Assembly: GCF_943912555.1 (NCBI RefSeq)
Contig: NZ_CALTUR010000096.1
Coordinates: 1-7,006, forward strand
Direction of reading: 5' to 3'
Length of the DNA stretch: 7,006 bases
Source: an uncultured Streptococcus sp.
Lineage (GTDB): Bacteria > Bacillota > Bacilli > Lactobacillales > Streptococcaceae
How positions within the stretch are numbered: the first letter of the stretch is position 1; every line of letters starts with the position of its first letter. Of the stretch, positions 1 to 5,785 are shown in pieces. The notes below the pieces were generated by a model. It was not told where the DNA came from. It saw only the letters and a program-made list of their open reading frames with translations, and searched no databases. The position numbers and the translations under genes were made by a program.

Positions 1-274
1 TCTCACCTACTTCTTCATAAGGTTCTTTATCATATCTTCGTTTTTGACTTTCTTGCTTACGGATATAATCTAAAATCCGATTCCGGAACTTAGTCTTAAA
101 ATATTTCCTTAAACGAGGAATATCTTCTACTATTCCTTCTTCTCTACTAATCAATTCATGTAAGCAAATCATTCCCTCTTGCTCCCAATCAGATAACTCC
201 CATAGATGAAGGTAATATTCATTTCTACACTTGTACACAATCCCTTGGACTTCTTTATACAATTTTTTAAGCAT
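1..274 (-). CDS. comX: Competence sigma factor ComX (SigX), N-terminal part, cut by the window edge
   Basis: This is the alternative sigma factor that directs RNA polymerase to late competence genes (DNA uptake and recombination). The 91 visible codons begin MLKKLYKEVQGIVYKCRNEY and continue through WELSDWEQEG, LHELISREEG and PRLRKYFKTKFRNRILDYI, a pattern I recognise as streptococcal ComX. The basic stretch at residues 55-80 corresponds to the region-2-like core/DNA-binding part. The C-terminal region-4 helix-turn-helix lies beyond the left edge; the full protein is about 159 residues. The ATG at 272-274 is chosen because AAGGAG lies seven bases upstream. Several N-terminal residues (for example LKK, KEVQGI, WEQEGMI) differ from the pneumococcal protein as I remember it, suggesting a relative. 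The reading frame is open to the edge with no sign of damage. Expression should be pulsed and driven by ComE through the sites at 333-362. Confidence 0.93.
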   Translation of the reverse strand, partial: MLKKLYKEVQGIVYKCRNEYYLHLWELSDWEQEGMICLHELISREEGIVEDIPRLRKYFKTKFRNRILDYIRKQESQKRRYDKEPYEEVGE

Positions 275-332
275 AATCTTCTCCTTTCTAGATATAGTTT
301 AACAGATTCGAAGCATCATTTGTGCCATTTTC

Positions 333-362
333 CCGTTCTGTTCTCTCTACCTCCTCAACTGC
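333..362 (-). promoter_or_regulatory. ComE-type direct repeat upstream of comX
   Basis: Read on the minus strand, GCAGTTGAG (354-362) fits the known streptococcal ComE half-site consensus, roughly rCAnTTswG. Exactly 12 bases later comes ACAGAACGG (333-341), which keeps the leading ACA and final G but has AA in place of the central TT. The 12-base spacing is what the ComE response regulator requires in mitis-group streptococci. The expected downstream -10 is not clear: TAAACT at 296-301 or TATATC at 291-296 are the candidates, and both leave a very short leader before the ATG at 274. The site was identified by eye from its consensus, spacing and position. Confidence 0.7.
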
Positions 363-389
363 ACAAAAAAGAGAGGACATGCCTCTCTT
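363..389 (-). terminator. Rho-independent terminator after nusG
   Basis: On the minus strand an 8-base stem (AAGAGAGG at 382-389 pairs with CCTCTCTT at 369-376 around a 5-base loop) is followed by an uninterrupted run of T residues reaching about 365. It starts four bases after the nusG stop codon, so it ends the rpmG-secE-nusG transcript. Its T tract runs directly into the ComE half-site of comX, separating the housekeeping unit from the competence gene with no spare sequence. Confidence 0.88.
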
Positions 390-393
390 GGGG

Positions 394-930
394 TTATAAT
401 TCTGCGATTTGGTTTAGGTTTACTTCTGCAACTGTGTCATTACCAAACATAGAGATAATCATCTTCACTTTGTTATTATCAATTTCTGTAATCTTACCAG
501 TGTAATCTGCAAAAGCACCATCAATAATACGTACAGTTTGACCAACCTCAACATCGAAATCAAATTCTTGAACAGTTTGTCCCATAGATACCAAAATGTC
601 ACGAATTTCTTGTTCCAATAATGGAGTTGGTTTTGATCTGTTCCCGTGTGATCCGACAAATCCTGTAACGTTCGGAGTATTTCGAACAACAAACCAAGCT
701 TCATCTGTCATGACCATTTCTACAAGAACATAACCTGGAAAGCGATTTTCTTCTACTTCTTTTCTCTTTCCATTTTTTTCAACTTGCACTGTTTGTGTTG
801 GAATTTCAACACGTAGAATATTATCCAACATATTGTAGGTTTGTGCACGTTGTAATAGATTTTCTTTTACCTTATTTTCATAACCAGAATAAGTTTGTAA
901 AACAAACCACCCTTTATCAAAACTATCCAT
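394..930 (-). CDS. nusG: Transcription termination/antitermination factor NusG
   Basis: NusG binds elongating RNA polymerase through its N-terminal NGN domain and contacts ribosomal protein S10 or Rho through its C-terminal KOW domain, affecting pausing, processivity and coupling to translation. The product is 178 residues, normal for streptococci. The NGN domain spans about residues 1-110, with the signatures GWFVLQTYSGYE (7-18), RFPGYVLVEM (63-72) and NTPNVTGFVG (84-93). The KOW domain spans about 125-178 with VGQTVRIIDGAF. The start at 928-930 (MDSFDKGW) is preferred over an in-frame ATG at 945: AAAGGA sits correctly before 930, nothing resembling a ribosome binding site precedes 945, and known streptococcal NusG proteins start with MDSFDKGW. 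It is the last gene of the rpmG-secE-nusG unit, 54 bases after secE. Confidence 0.97.
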   Translation of the reverse strand: MDSFDKGWFVLQTYSGYENKVKENLLQRAQTYNMLDNILRVEIPTQTVQVEKNGKRKEVEENRFPGYVLVEMVMTDEAWFVVRNTPNVTGFVGSHGNRSKPTPLLEQEIRDILVSMGQTVQEFDFDVEVGQTVRIIDGAFADYTGKITEIDNNKVKMIISMFGNDTVAEVNLNQIAEL

Positions 931-984
931 GATATTTCCTTTCATAAATAGAAGATTTCTAGTGTAATTAACTCCACTAACCTT

Positions 985-1161
985 CTAAAAAATGTTAATA
1001 AATCGAATCAAACCTGAAACAATCAACTGGTCAAAAATGTAAATAATTATTACAAAGAAAGCTGTGTATTCCATGATAGAACGAAAATCTCTCCAGCTTT
1101 CCTTGCGAGTTGGCCATGTTGTGTCTTTAAGAAGTCTAAAAATATCTCCAATAAAACGCAT
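985..1161 (-). CDS. secE: Preprotein translocase subunit SecE
   Basis: SecE is the small essential clamp subunit of the SecYEG protein-conducting channel in the cytoplasmic membrane. The 58-residue product begins MRFIGDIFRLLKDTTWPTRK. It has the amphipathic cytoplasmic helix, the conserved TWPTRKE segment (residues 15-21), and a single membrane span at about residues 31-52 (from EYTAFF to GLIRF). This is the usual short Gram-positive form with one span, not the three-span enterobacterial form. The ATG at 1159-1161 is preceded by AGGAG at a good distance. The gene begins nine bases after the rpmG stop codon, indicating translation from the same mRNA. The secE-nusG pairing is conserved across bacteria. 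Confidence 0.97.
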   Translation of the reverse strand: MRFIGDIFRLLKDTTWPTRKESWRDFRSIMEYTAFFVIIIYIFDQLIVSGLIRFINIF

Positions 1162-1170
1162 CGCTCTCTC

Positions 1171-1323
1171 CTATCTCGTTTCTCTGTGTGTAGTGTACTT
1201 GCCACAATGCTTACAAAATTTATTTACTTCTAGTCGTGTAGGCTTGGGGTTTCCACTGATCTTTATTGAATAGTTTCTCGAACCACAAACCGCACAAGCT
1301 AGGCTTGCTTTTTTTAGTGCCAT
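1171..1323 (-). CDS. rpmG: 50S ribosomal protein L33, zinc-binding (C+) form
   Basis: L33 is a small protein of the large ribosomal subunit, near the E site. The 50-residue product begins [20 protein letters not shown]. Two CxxC pairs, C10/C13 and C37/C40, form the zinc ribbon, so this is the zinc-containing C+ type rather than the cysteine-free form that some bacteria express under zinc shortage. The ATG at 1321-1323 is preceded by a strong GGAGG. It is the first gene of the rpmG-secE-nusG unit, the common arrangement in Firmicutes. Streptococci usually carry more than one rpmG copy; the secE-linked position identifies this one. It is too small to be found reliably by ORF length alone. Confidence 0.96.
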   Translation of the reverse strand: MALKKASLACAVCGSRNYSIKISGNPKPTRLEVNKFCKHCGKYTTHRETR

Positions 1324-1341
1324 AACACCTCCATCTTATCT

Positions 1342-1370
1342 ATTATAACAAGAAAGCTAGACTTTGACAA
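1342..1370 (-). promoter_or_regulatory. Sigma-70-type promoter of rpmG-secE-nusG
   Basis: On the minus strand TTGTCA (1365-1370) and TATAAT (1342-1347) are separated by exactly 17 bases, close to the housekeeping consensus. The predicted transcription start near 1335 gives a leader of about 12 bases carrying the GGAGG of rpmG. The promoter fills the 52-base gap between the pbp2A stop codon and rpmG. I see no terminator hairpin after pbp2A, so pbp2A read-through could add to expression. Confidence 0.88.
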
Positions 1371-1375
1371 GCATC

Positions 1376-3571
1376 TTAGCGGAATAGATTGACTACCGAA
1401 TCCCATATTGTTTGAGCCTTTTCCTTAATCTTCGCATCCGAGATAGCCCGACTAGCCTCATCTACTAGACTTTGCGCACGTCCTCGAATATCAGACAAAT
1501 TATCATCTGTCTGGCTATTATCATTAGTTTGTACTTGTCTTTTTGTGTTAGCTGGTGCAATTCCATTTTTCTTATATGCATTTTCAACTGTAAAGGTACT
1601 TCCTGGCGTATAAGGTAAAATGGTATTGGCAATGTTTCTAAAGACATGGGCTGCACCGTTTGAAGTAGATCCTGCTAGATAGTGGCTTTCATCAGTGGTC
1701 GGGAAACCAAGCCAGTGACTAATCACTACATCCGGTGTATAACCAATTACCCACTGGTCACTTGTATATTCTGGATTGAAAACCGCTTCAGTTGTACCAG
1801 TTTTTCCTGCCATTACATAATTTGCAGGCGATGAACTAATACCGGTACCGTTGGTGAATGTCCCCAACATCATACTGGTCATCTTATCAGCTACAGACTT
1901 ATCAATCACCCGTTTTTGTGAATTTTTATGGCTTGCAATAACTTGTCCACTAGCATTTTCAATTCTACTAATAAAATGAGCTTCAGGCATTAAACCTTCA
2001 TTTGCAAAGGCAGCATATGCTTGAGCCATTTGCAGAGGATTGGTTTCGACACCACTTCCCAAGGCGACACCAAGAACACGGTCGACCTTTTCCATGTTGA
2101 GTCCGAATTTTTCGCCTGCCTCAAAAGCCTTGTCGACGCCCAAATCATTAACAGTGGCAACAGCAGGTAGATTAAGCGACTCTGCCAAGGCTTGATACAT
2201 AGGAACTTCTCGACTCGTTTTGATCCCTGCATAGTTATCAACCTTATAGCTGTCATACTGCATGGTATGGTTATCCAACTGCTTATTCAAAGCCCAGCCA
2301 GCTTCAACTGCAGGCGTATAAACAACTAAAGGCTTAATTGTAGAACCAGGGCTACGTTTGGATTGAGTTGCATAGTTGAAATTCCGGAATCCAGTTTTAT
2401 CATTGTCAGCAACTTGACCGACAACTCCACGAACTCCACCTGTTTTCGGTTCGAGAGCTACACTTCCTGATTGAGCAAATGTTCCATCCTCTGCCCTCGG
2501 AAATAGCACTGTATTTTCATAGACAGCTTGCATATTTGCTTGATAGTTTTGGTCCAGCTCTGTGTAAATGCGGTAGCCATTATTGACAATTTCTTCCTCT
2601 GTTAGATTATACTTGGAAACAGCTTCGTTAACCACCGCATCAAAGTAAGAAGGATATCGGTAATCTGAGATTTTTCCTTCATACTTATCGTGCAATTGCG
2701 AAGTCATATCAACTTCTGCAGCTTCGGTTTCTTGGTTTTTATCAATGTAACCCGCTGCAAGCATATTTTGTAAGACAGTGTCGCGACGATTAGTCGAATC
2801 TTGTACGGAATTCAAAGGATTATACAGTTCCGGCCCTTTGAGCATCCCTGCCAGAGTCGCAGCTTGATCCAAACTCACTTCTGATGCAGAAACTCCAAAG
2901 TATTTCTTACTCGCATCTTCTACACCCCACACACCATTTCCAAAATAGGCATTGTTAAGGTACATGGTTAAAATCTGATCCTTACTATATTTTTTTGTTA
3001 ATTCTAAGGCAAGGAAAAATTCTTTCGCTTTTCTCTCAACAGTTTGATCCTGCGACAAATAGGCGTTTTTAGCCAGCTGTTGGGTAATAGTAGAACCACC
3101 ACCTGAACGACCAGCAGTGACAATCGCCAAGAAGAAACGACCATAGTTAATCCCGTCATTTTTATAGAAAGAGCGGTCTTCTGTCGCAATAACGGCATTC
3201 TGCAAATTTTTACTGATATCAGTCAATTCAACATAAGTTCCTTTTTGACCAGACAAGGCACCAGCCTCCTTTTCTTCACGGTCAAAAATGATAGTTCGAG
3301 TTTTCAAGGCGTTTTGCAAATCGTTAACATTAGTTGACTTGGCTACAGCAAACAAATAGGTTCCAACTAGCAAGCTCACACTCAAACCTAGTATAAGGAC
3401 AATCTTTGTTAGATGATAGCGACGCCAGAATTTCCGAATCGGACCCACTTGGGCTAATTTTTTTCGATCACTACGAGAGCGACGTAAGCTAGTAGAATCA
3501 GAGTCCTCTAGTTCACTTGTTTCTTTTTTAAAAAGAGAAAGAAATTTCTCAAATAATTTATCTAATTTCAT
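1376..3571 (-). CDS. pbp2A: Class A penicillin-binding protein PBP2a (peptidoglycan glycosyltransferase/transpeptidase)
   Basis: This bifunctional enzyme polymerises lipid II into glycan strands and cross-links the peptides outside the cytoplasmic membrane; beta-lactams acylate its transpeptidase serine. At 731 residues it matches the pneumococcal length. A basic cytoplasmic tail (about 1-54) precedes one membrane span (about 55-77). The GT51 domain (about 100-280) shows EDRSFYKNDG (catalytic E131), GGSTITQQLAKN (158-169), RKAKE (180-184, second glutamate E184) and the YLNNAYFGNG segment. The transpeptidase domain (about 365-655) shows STIK (S410 nucleophile, K413), SLN (465-467) and KTGT (590-593). 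A polar linker rich in N, Q, T and D (about 675-695) leads to a charged, probably helical tail. In GT51 motif 1 the usual histidine is N138. The ATG at 3569-3571 is the only start after an in-frame TAA 12 bases upstream, and it lacks a good ribosome binding site. In pneumococcus PBP2a is known to be activated by MacP; no partner gene is visible here. Confidence 0.97.
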   Translation of the reverse strand: MKLDKLFEKFLSLFKKETSELEDSDSTSLRRSRSDRKKLAQVGPIRKFWRRYHLTKIVLILGLSVSLLVGTYLFAVAKSTNVNDLQNALKTRTIIFDREEKEAGALSGQKGTYVELTDISKNLQNAVIATEDRSFYKNDGINYGRFFLAIVTAGRSGGGSTITQQLAKNAYLSQDQTVERKAKEFFLALELTKKYSKDQILTMYLNNAYFGNGVWGVEDASKKYFGVSASEVSLDQAATLAGMLKGPELYNPLNSVQDSTNRRDTVLQNMLAAGYIDKNQETEAAEVDMTSQLHDKYEGKISDYRYPSYFDAVVNEAVSKYNLTEEEIVNNGYRIYTELDQNYQANMQAVYENTVLFPRAEDGTFAQSGSVALEPKTGGVRGVVGQVADNDKTGFRNFNYATQSKRSPGSTIKPLVVYTPAVEAGWALNKQLDNHTMQYDSYKVDNYAGIKTSREVPMYQALAESLNLPAVATVNDLGVDKAFEAGEKFGLNMEKVDRVLGVALGSGVETNPLQMAQAYAAFANEGLMPEAHFISRIENASGQVIASHKNSQKRVIDKSVADKMTSMMLGTFTNGTGISSSPANYVMAGKTGTTEAVFNPEYTSDQWVIGYTPDVVISHWLGFPTTDESHYLAGSTSNGAAHVFRNIANTILPYTPGSTFTVENAYKKNGIAPANTKRQVQTNDNSQTDDNLSDIRGRAQSLVDEASRAISDAKIKEKAQTIWDSVVNLFR

Positions 3572-3577
3572 GCGTTT

Positions 3578-3606
3578 ATTTTATCATCTTCATCATAGGA
3601 AGACAA
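3578..3606 (-). promoter_or_regulatory. Probable pbp2A promoter, predicted leaderless
   Basis: On the minus strand TTGTCT (3601-3606) and TAAAAT (3578-3583) are 17 bases apart. The -10 element ends six bases before the pbp2A ATG, so the usual start position coincides with the A of ATG. An alternative -10, TATGAT at 3590-3595, would leave a leader of about 17 bases but has no matching -35 and still no strong ribosome binding site. Confidence 0.55.
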
Positions 3607-3642
3607 GAATTTAGCTATTTCCTATCCAAATAGGGCTTTTTT

Positions 3643-3651
3643 TGTTACAAT
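3643..3651 (+). promoter_or_regulatory. Extended -10 promoter of the pseudouridine synthase gene, predicted leaderless
   Basis: TGTTACAAT is an extended -10 element (TG, one base, then TACAAT at 3646-3651). No good -35 hexamer is found about 17 bases upstream, as is typical for extended -10 promoters. The -10 ends six bases before the ATG at 3658, and the sequence in between is T-rich with no Shine-Dalgarno, so the transcript is predicted to begin at or next to the start codon. Confidence 0.6.
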
Positions 3652-3657
3652 ATCTGT

Positions 3658-4533
3658 ATGCAATTCACATTTACATTACCAGACTCTCTACCTCAAATGA
3701 CGGTAAAGCAATTACTTGAGGAACAACTCCTCATCCCTAGAAAAATCCGTCATTTTTTGAGAATCAAGAAACACATTTTGATTAATCAGCGAGAAGTTCA
3801 TTGGAACGAGATGGTAAGTCCTGGAGATGTTTGCCAATTGACTTTTGACGAGGAAGATTATCCCGAAAAAGAAATTCCTTGGGGCAACCCAAACCTCGTT
3901 CAGGAAGTTTATCAAGATCAACACTTAGTTATTGTGAACAAGCCAGAGGGGATGAAAACGCATGGTAATCAGCCAAACGAAATCGCCCTTCTTAACCATG
4001 TCAGTGCTTATGTTGACCAAACCTGTTATGTTGTCCATCGTCTGGATATGGAAACCAGTGGTTTAGTCCTCTTTGCCAAAAATCCTTTTATCCTGCCCAT
4101 TCTCAATCGCTTACTGGAGAAAAAAGAGATTTCTCGGGAATATTGGACACTAGTTGATGGAAATATCAACAGAAAAGAACTTATTTTCAGAGACAAAATC
4201 GGACGTGATCGTCATGATCGCAGAAAAAGAGTAGTTGATACAAAAAATGGGCAATTTGCTGAAACACATGTAAGCAGATTAAAGCAATTCCCAAACAAGA
4301 CTTCCTTGGTTCGTTGCAAACTAAAGACAGGCCGAACCCATCAGATTCGTGTGCACCTTTCTCATCATAAGCACCCTATCCTAGGCGACCCTCTCTATAA
4401 TAGTAAATCAAAGACAAGTCGGCTTATGCTCCACGCCTTTCGACTGTCCTTTACCCATCCGCTTACATTAGAGAAATTAAGCTTCACTATCCTCTCAGAT
4501 ACTTTCGAAAAAGAATTGAAAAAGAATGGATGA
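3658..4533 (+). CDS. RluA-family RNA pseudouridine synthase
   Basis: The product should convert specific uridines of structured RNA, most likely 23S rRNA, to pseudouridine in the cytoplasm. It has 291 residues, normal for the family. An S4-like RNA-binding segment occupies about residues 14-63 (VKQLLEEQ, IPRKIRHFLR, LINQREVHW). The catalytic domain follows: VIVNKPEGMKTH (91-102), HRLDMETSGLVLFAK (127-141) with catalytic aspartate D130, and LKTGRTHQIRVHL (222-234). These are the standard RluA/RluC/RluD motifs. Streptococci carry several paralogues, so the target uridine and a gene symbol cannot be assigned from sequence. The ATG at 3658 is the only start after an in-frame TAG at 3631. It has no ribosome binding site and sits six bases behind an extended -10. 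The gene is divergent from pbp2A and convergent with gap, so it is probably transcribed alone. Confidence 0.93.
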   Translation: MQFTFTLPDSLPQMTVKQLLEEQLLIPRKIRHFLRIKKHILINQREVHWNEMVSPGDVCQLTFDEEDYPEKEIPWGNPNLVQEVYQDQHLVIVNKPEGMKTHGNQPNEIALLNHVSAYVDQTCYVVHRLDMETSGLVLFAKNPFILPILNRLLEKKEISREYWTLVDGNINRKELIFRDKIGRDRHDRRKRVVDTKNGQFAETHVSRLKQFPNKTSLVRCKLKTGRTHQIRVHLSHHKHPILGDPLYNSKSKTSRLMLHAFRLSFTHPLTLEKLSFTILSDTFEKELKKNG

Positions 4534-4559
4534 TTGCGTCATCCATTTTTCCATATAAG

Positions 4560-4588
4560 AAAAGCAAGACCAAGAGGCCTTGCTTTTT
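4560..4588. terminator. Bidirectional terminator between the pseudouridine synthase gene and gap
   Basis: A 9-base perfect stem (AAAAGCAAG at 4560-4568 with CTTGCTTTT at 4579-4587) closes a loop in which CC and GG can add further pairs. On the plus strand the hairpin runs into a five-T run, 26 bases after the pseudouridine synthase stop codon. On the minus strand it lies 13 bases beyond the gap stop codon and ends in a four-T run, so one hairpin plausibly serves both convergent genes. Confidence 0.85.
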
Positions 4589-4601
4589 ATCGACTCAAGA
4601 A

Positions 4602-5609
4602 TTATTTAGCGATTTTTGCGAAGTATTCAAGAGTACGAACAAGTTGTGCAGTGTATGACATTTCGTTGTCGTACCATGATACAACTTTAACCAATTGTTT
4701 ACCGTCAACATCAAGAACTTTAGTTTGAGTTGCGTCAAACAATGAACCGTAAGACATACCTAGGATATCTGAAGATACGATTGGATCTTCAGTGTATCCG
4801 TATGATTCGTTTGAAGCTGCTTTCATAGCTGCGTTCACTTCGTCAACAGTAACGTTCTTTTCAAGAACTGCTACCAACTCAGTTACAGAACCTGCTGGAA
4901 CAGGAACACGTTGAGCAGCTCCGTCCAATTTACCGTTCAATTCTGGGATTACAAGACCGATAGCTTTTGCAGCACCAGTTGAGTTAGGAACGATGTTTAC
5001 AGCACCAGCGCGAGCACGGCGAAGGTCACCACCACGGTGTGGTCCGTCAAGGATCATTTGGTCACCAGTGTAAGCGTGGATAGTAGTCATCAATCCTTCA
5101 ACAACACCAAAGTTGTCTTGAAGAGCTTTAGCCATTGGAGCCAAGCAGTTTGTAGTACATGAAGCACCTGAGATAACTGTTTCAGTACCGTCAAGAACGT
5201 CGTGGTTAGTGTTGAATACAACTGTTTTAACGTCGTTTCCACCAGGAGCAGTGATAACAACTTTTTTAGCTCCACCTTTAAGGTGTTTCTCAGCTGCTTC
5301 TTTCTTAGCAAAGAAACCAGTAGCTTCAAGAACGATTTCTACACCGTCAGTAGCCCAGTCGATTTGTTCTGGATCACGTTCAGCAGAAACTTTAACGAAT
5401 TTACCGTTAACTTCGAATCCACCTTCTTTAACTTCAACAGTACCGTCGAAACGACCTTGAGTTGTGTCGTATTTCAACAAGTGTGCAAGCATAACTGGAT
5501 CTGTAAGGTCGTTGATGCGTGTAACTTCAACACCTTCTACGTTTTGGATACGACGGAAAGCAAGACGACCGATACGTCCGAAACCGTTAATACCAACTTT
5601 AACTACCAT
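4602..5609 (-). CDS. gap: Glyceraldehyde-3-phosphate dehydrogenase, NAD-dependent, phosphorylating
   Basis: The central glycolytic enzyme, oxidising glyceraldehyde 3-phosphate to 1,3-bisphosphoglycerate with NAD+. In streptococci it is also known at the cell surface, where it binds plasmin(ogen). The product has 335 residues, the standard length. The Rossmann NAD-binding segment is NGFGRIGR (8-15), with D34 at the end of the second strand suggesting NAD over NADP. The active site is [12 protein letters not shown] with catalytic C151, paired with H178 in [10 protein letters not shown]. The substrate-binding region includes [12 protein letters not shown], and WYDNEMSYT lies near the C-terminus. 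The start at 5607-5609 (MVVKVGING) has a strong AAGGAGG nine bases upstream. The frame stays open for 24 more codons upstream (GTG at 5681), but that extension has no proper ribosome binding site and does not belong to the family. Codon use is strongly biased, as expected for a very highly expressed gene. A dedicated promoter and terminator make it monocistronic. Confidence 0.98.
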   Translation of the reverse strand: MVVKVGINGFGRIGRLAFRRIQNVEGVEVTRINDLTDPVMLAHLLKYDTTQGRFDGTVEVKEGGFEVNGKFVKVSAERDPEQIDWATDGVEIVLEATGFFAKKEAAEKHLKGGAKKVVITAPGGNDVKTVVFNTNHDVLDGTETVISGASCTTNCLAPMAKALQDNFGVVEGLMTTIHAYTGDQMILDGPHRGGDLRRARAGAVNIVPNSTGAAKAIGLVIPELNGKLDGAAQRVPVPAGSVTELVAVLEKNVTVDEVNAAMKAASNESYGYTEDPIVSSDILGMSYGSLFDATQTKVLDVDGKQLVKVVSWYDNEMSYTAQLVRTLEYFAKIAK

Positions 5610-5695
5610 TAGTGATTTCCTCCTTATGAAAATCATGAAATTTTTATTGTGAAAAGAGTAACTTGAATCACTACAAATCACCTTTCAACAAACCT

Positions 5696-5724
5696 ATTAT
5701 ATAACTATTTAACTTTAATTGCAA
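5696..5724 (-). promoter_or_regulatory. Sigma-70-type promoter of gap
   Basis: On the minus strand TTGCAA (5719-5724) and TATAAT (5696-5701) are 17 bases apart. The predicted start near 5689 gives an untranslated leader of about 80 bases ending in the AAGGAGG of gap. The leader contains only a weak imperfect stem around 5655-5670; I see no convincing riboswitch or catabolite-repression operator. The promoter lies in the 176-base gap between the ABC permease stop codon and gap. Confidence 0.88.
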
Positions 5725-5785
5725 GTACGGGCATTGTTTTTCTATGTCAGTTTCTTTTTAAGGCTATAAATCAAGAACTCCCTTA

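Noticed and set aside
305..312. Possible SigX (cin-box) site upstream of comX, minus-strand TTCGAATC
   Set aside because: It differs from the TACGAATA core at two of eight positions, lacks the expected T-rich upstream element, and comX is known to be driven by ComE rather than by itself.
206..505. Plus-strand open frame of 99 codons across the comX-nusG junction
   Set aside because: It starts inside comX antisense, crosses the nusG terminator and runs antisense into nusG, with no ribosome binding site and a low-complexity product.
1064..1273. Plus-strand open frame of 69 codons opposite secE and rpmG
   Set aside because: It is fully antisense to two well-supported genes and has no initiation signal.
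3615..3643. Weak hairpin followed by seven T residues upstream of the pseudouridine synthase gene
   Set aside because: The best stem (CCTAT/ATAGG) is only five pairs. No plus-strand gene lies upstream to terminate, and the T run sits just before the extended -10, so it is better read as promoter-flanking sequence.
5202..5612. Long plus-strand open frames antisense to gap (136 and 83 codons)
   Set aside because: They arise from the strongly biased codon use of gap on the other strand. There is no ribosome binding site, no promoter and no recognisable domain.
5610..5681. In-frame 24-codon N-terminal extension of GAPDH starting at GTG 5681 or ATG 5636
   Set aside because: No correctly spaced ribosome binding site precedes either start. 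The strong AAGGAGG belongs to the ATG at 5609, and all known GAPDH proteins begin at [13 protein letters not shown] sequence. The extension lies in the predicted leader.
5610..5785. Riboswitch, T-box or catabolite-repression operator in the gap leader
   Set aside because: Only one short imperfect stem with a G-U pair is visible, and no sequence matches a CcpA operator or a known leader-RNA core.
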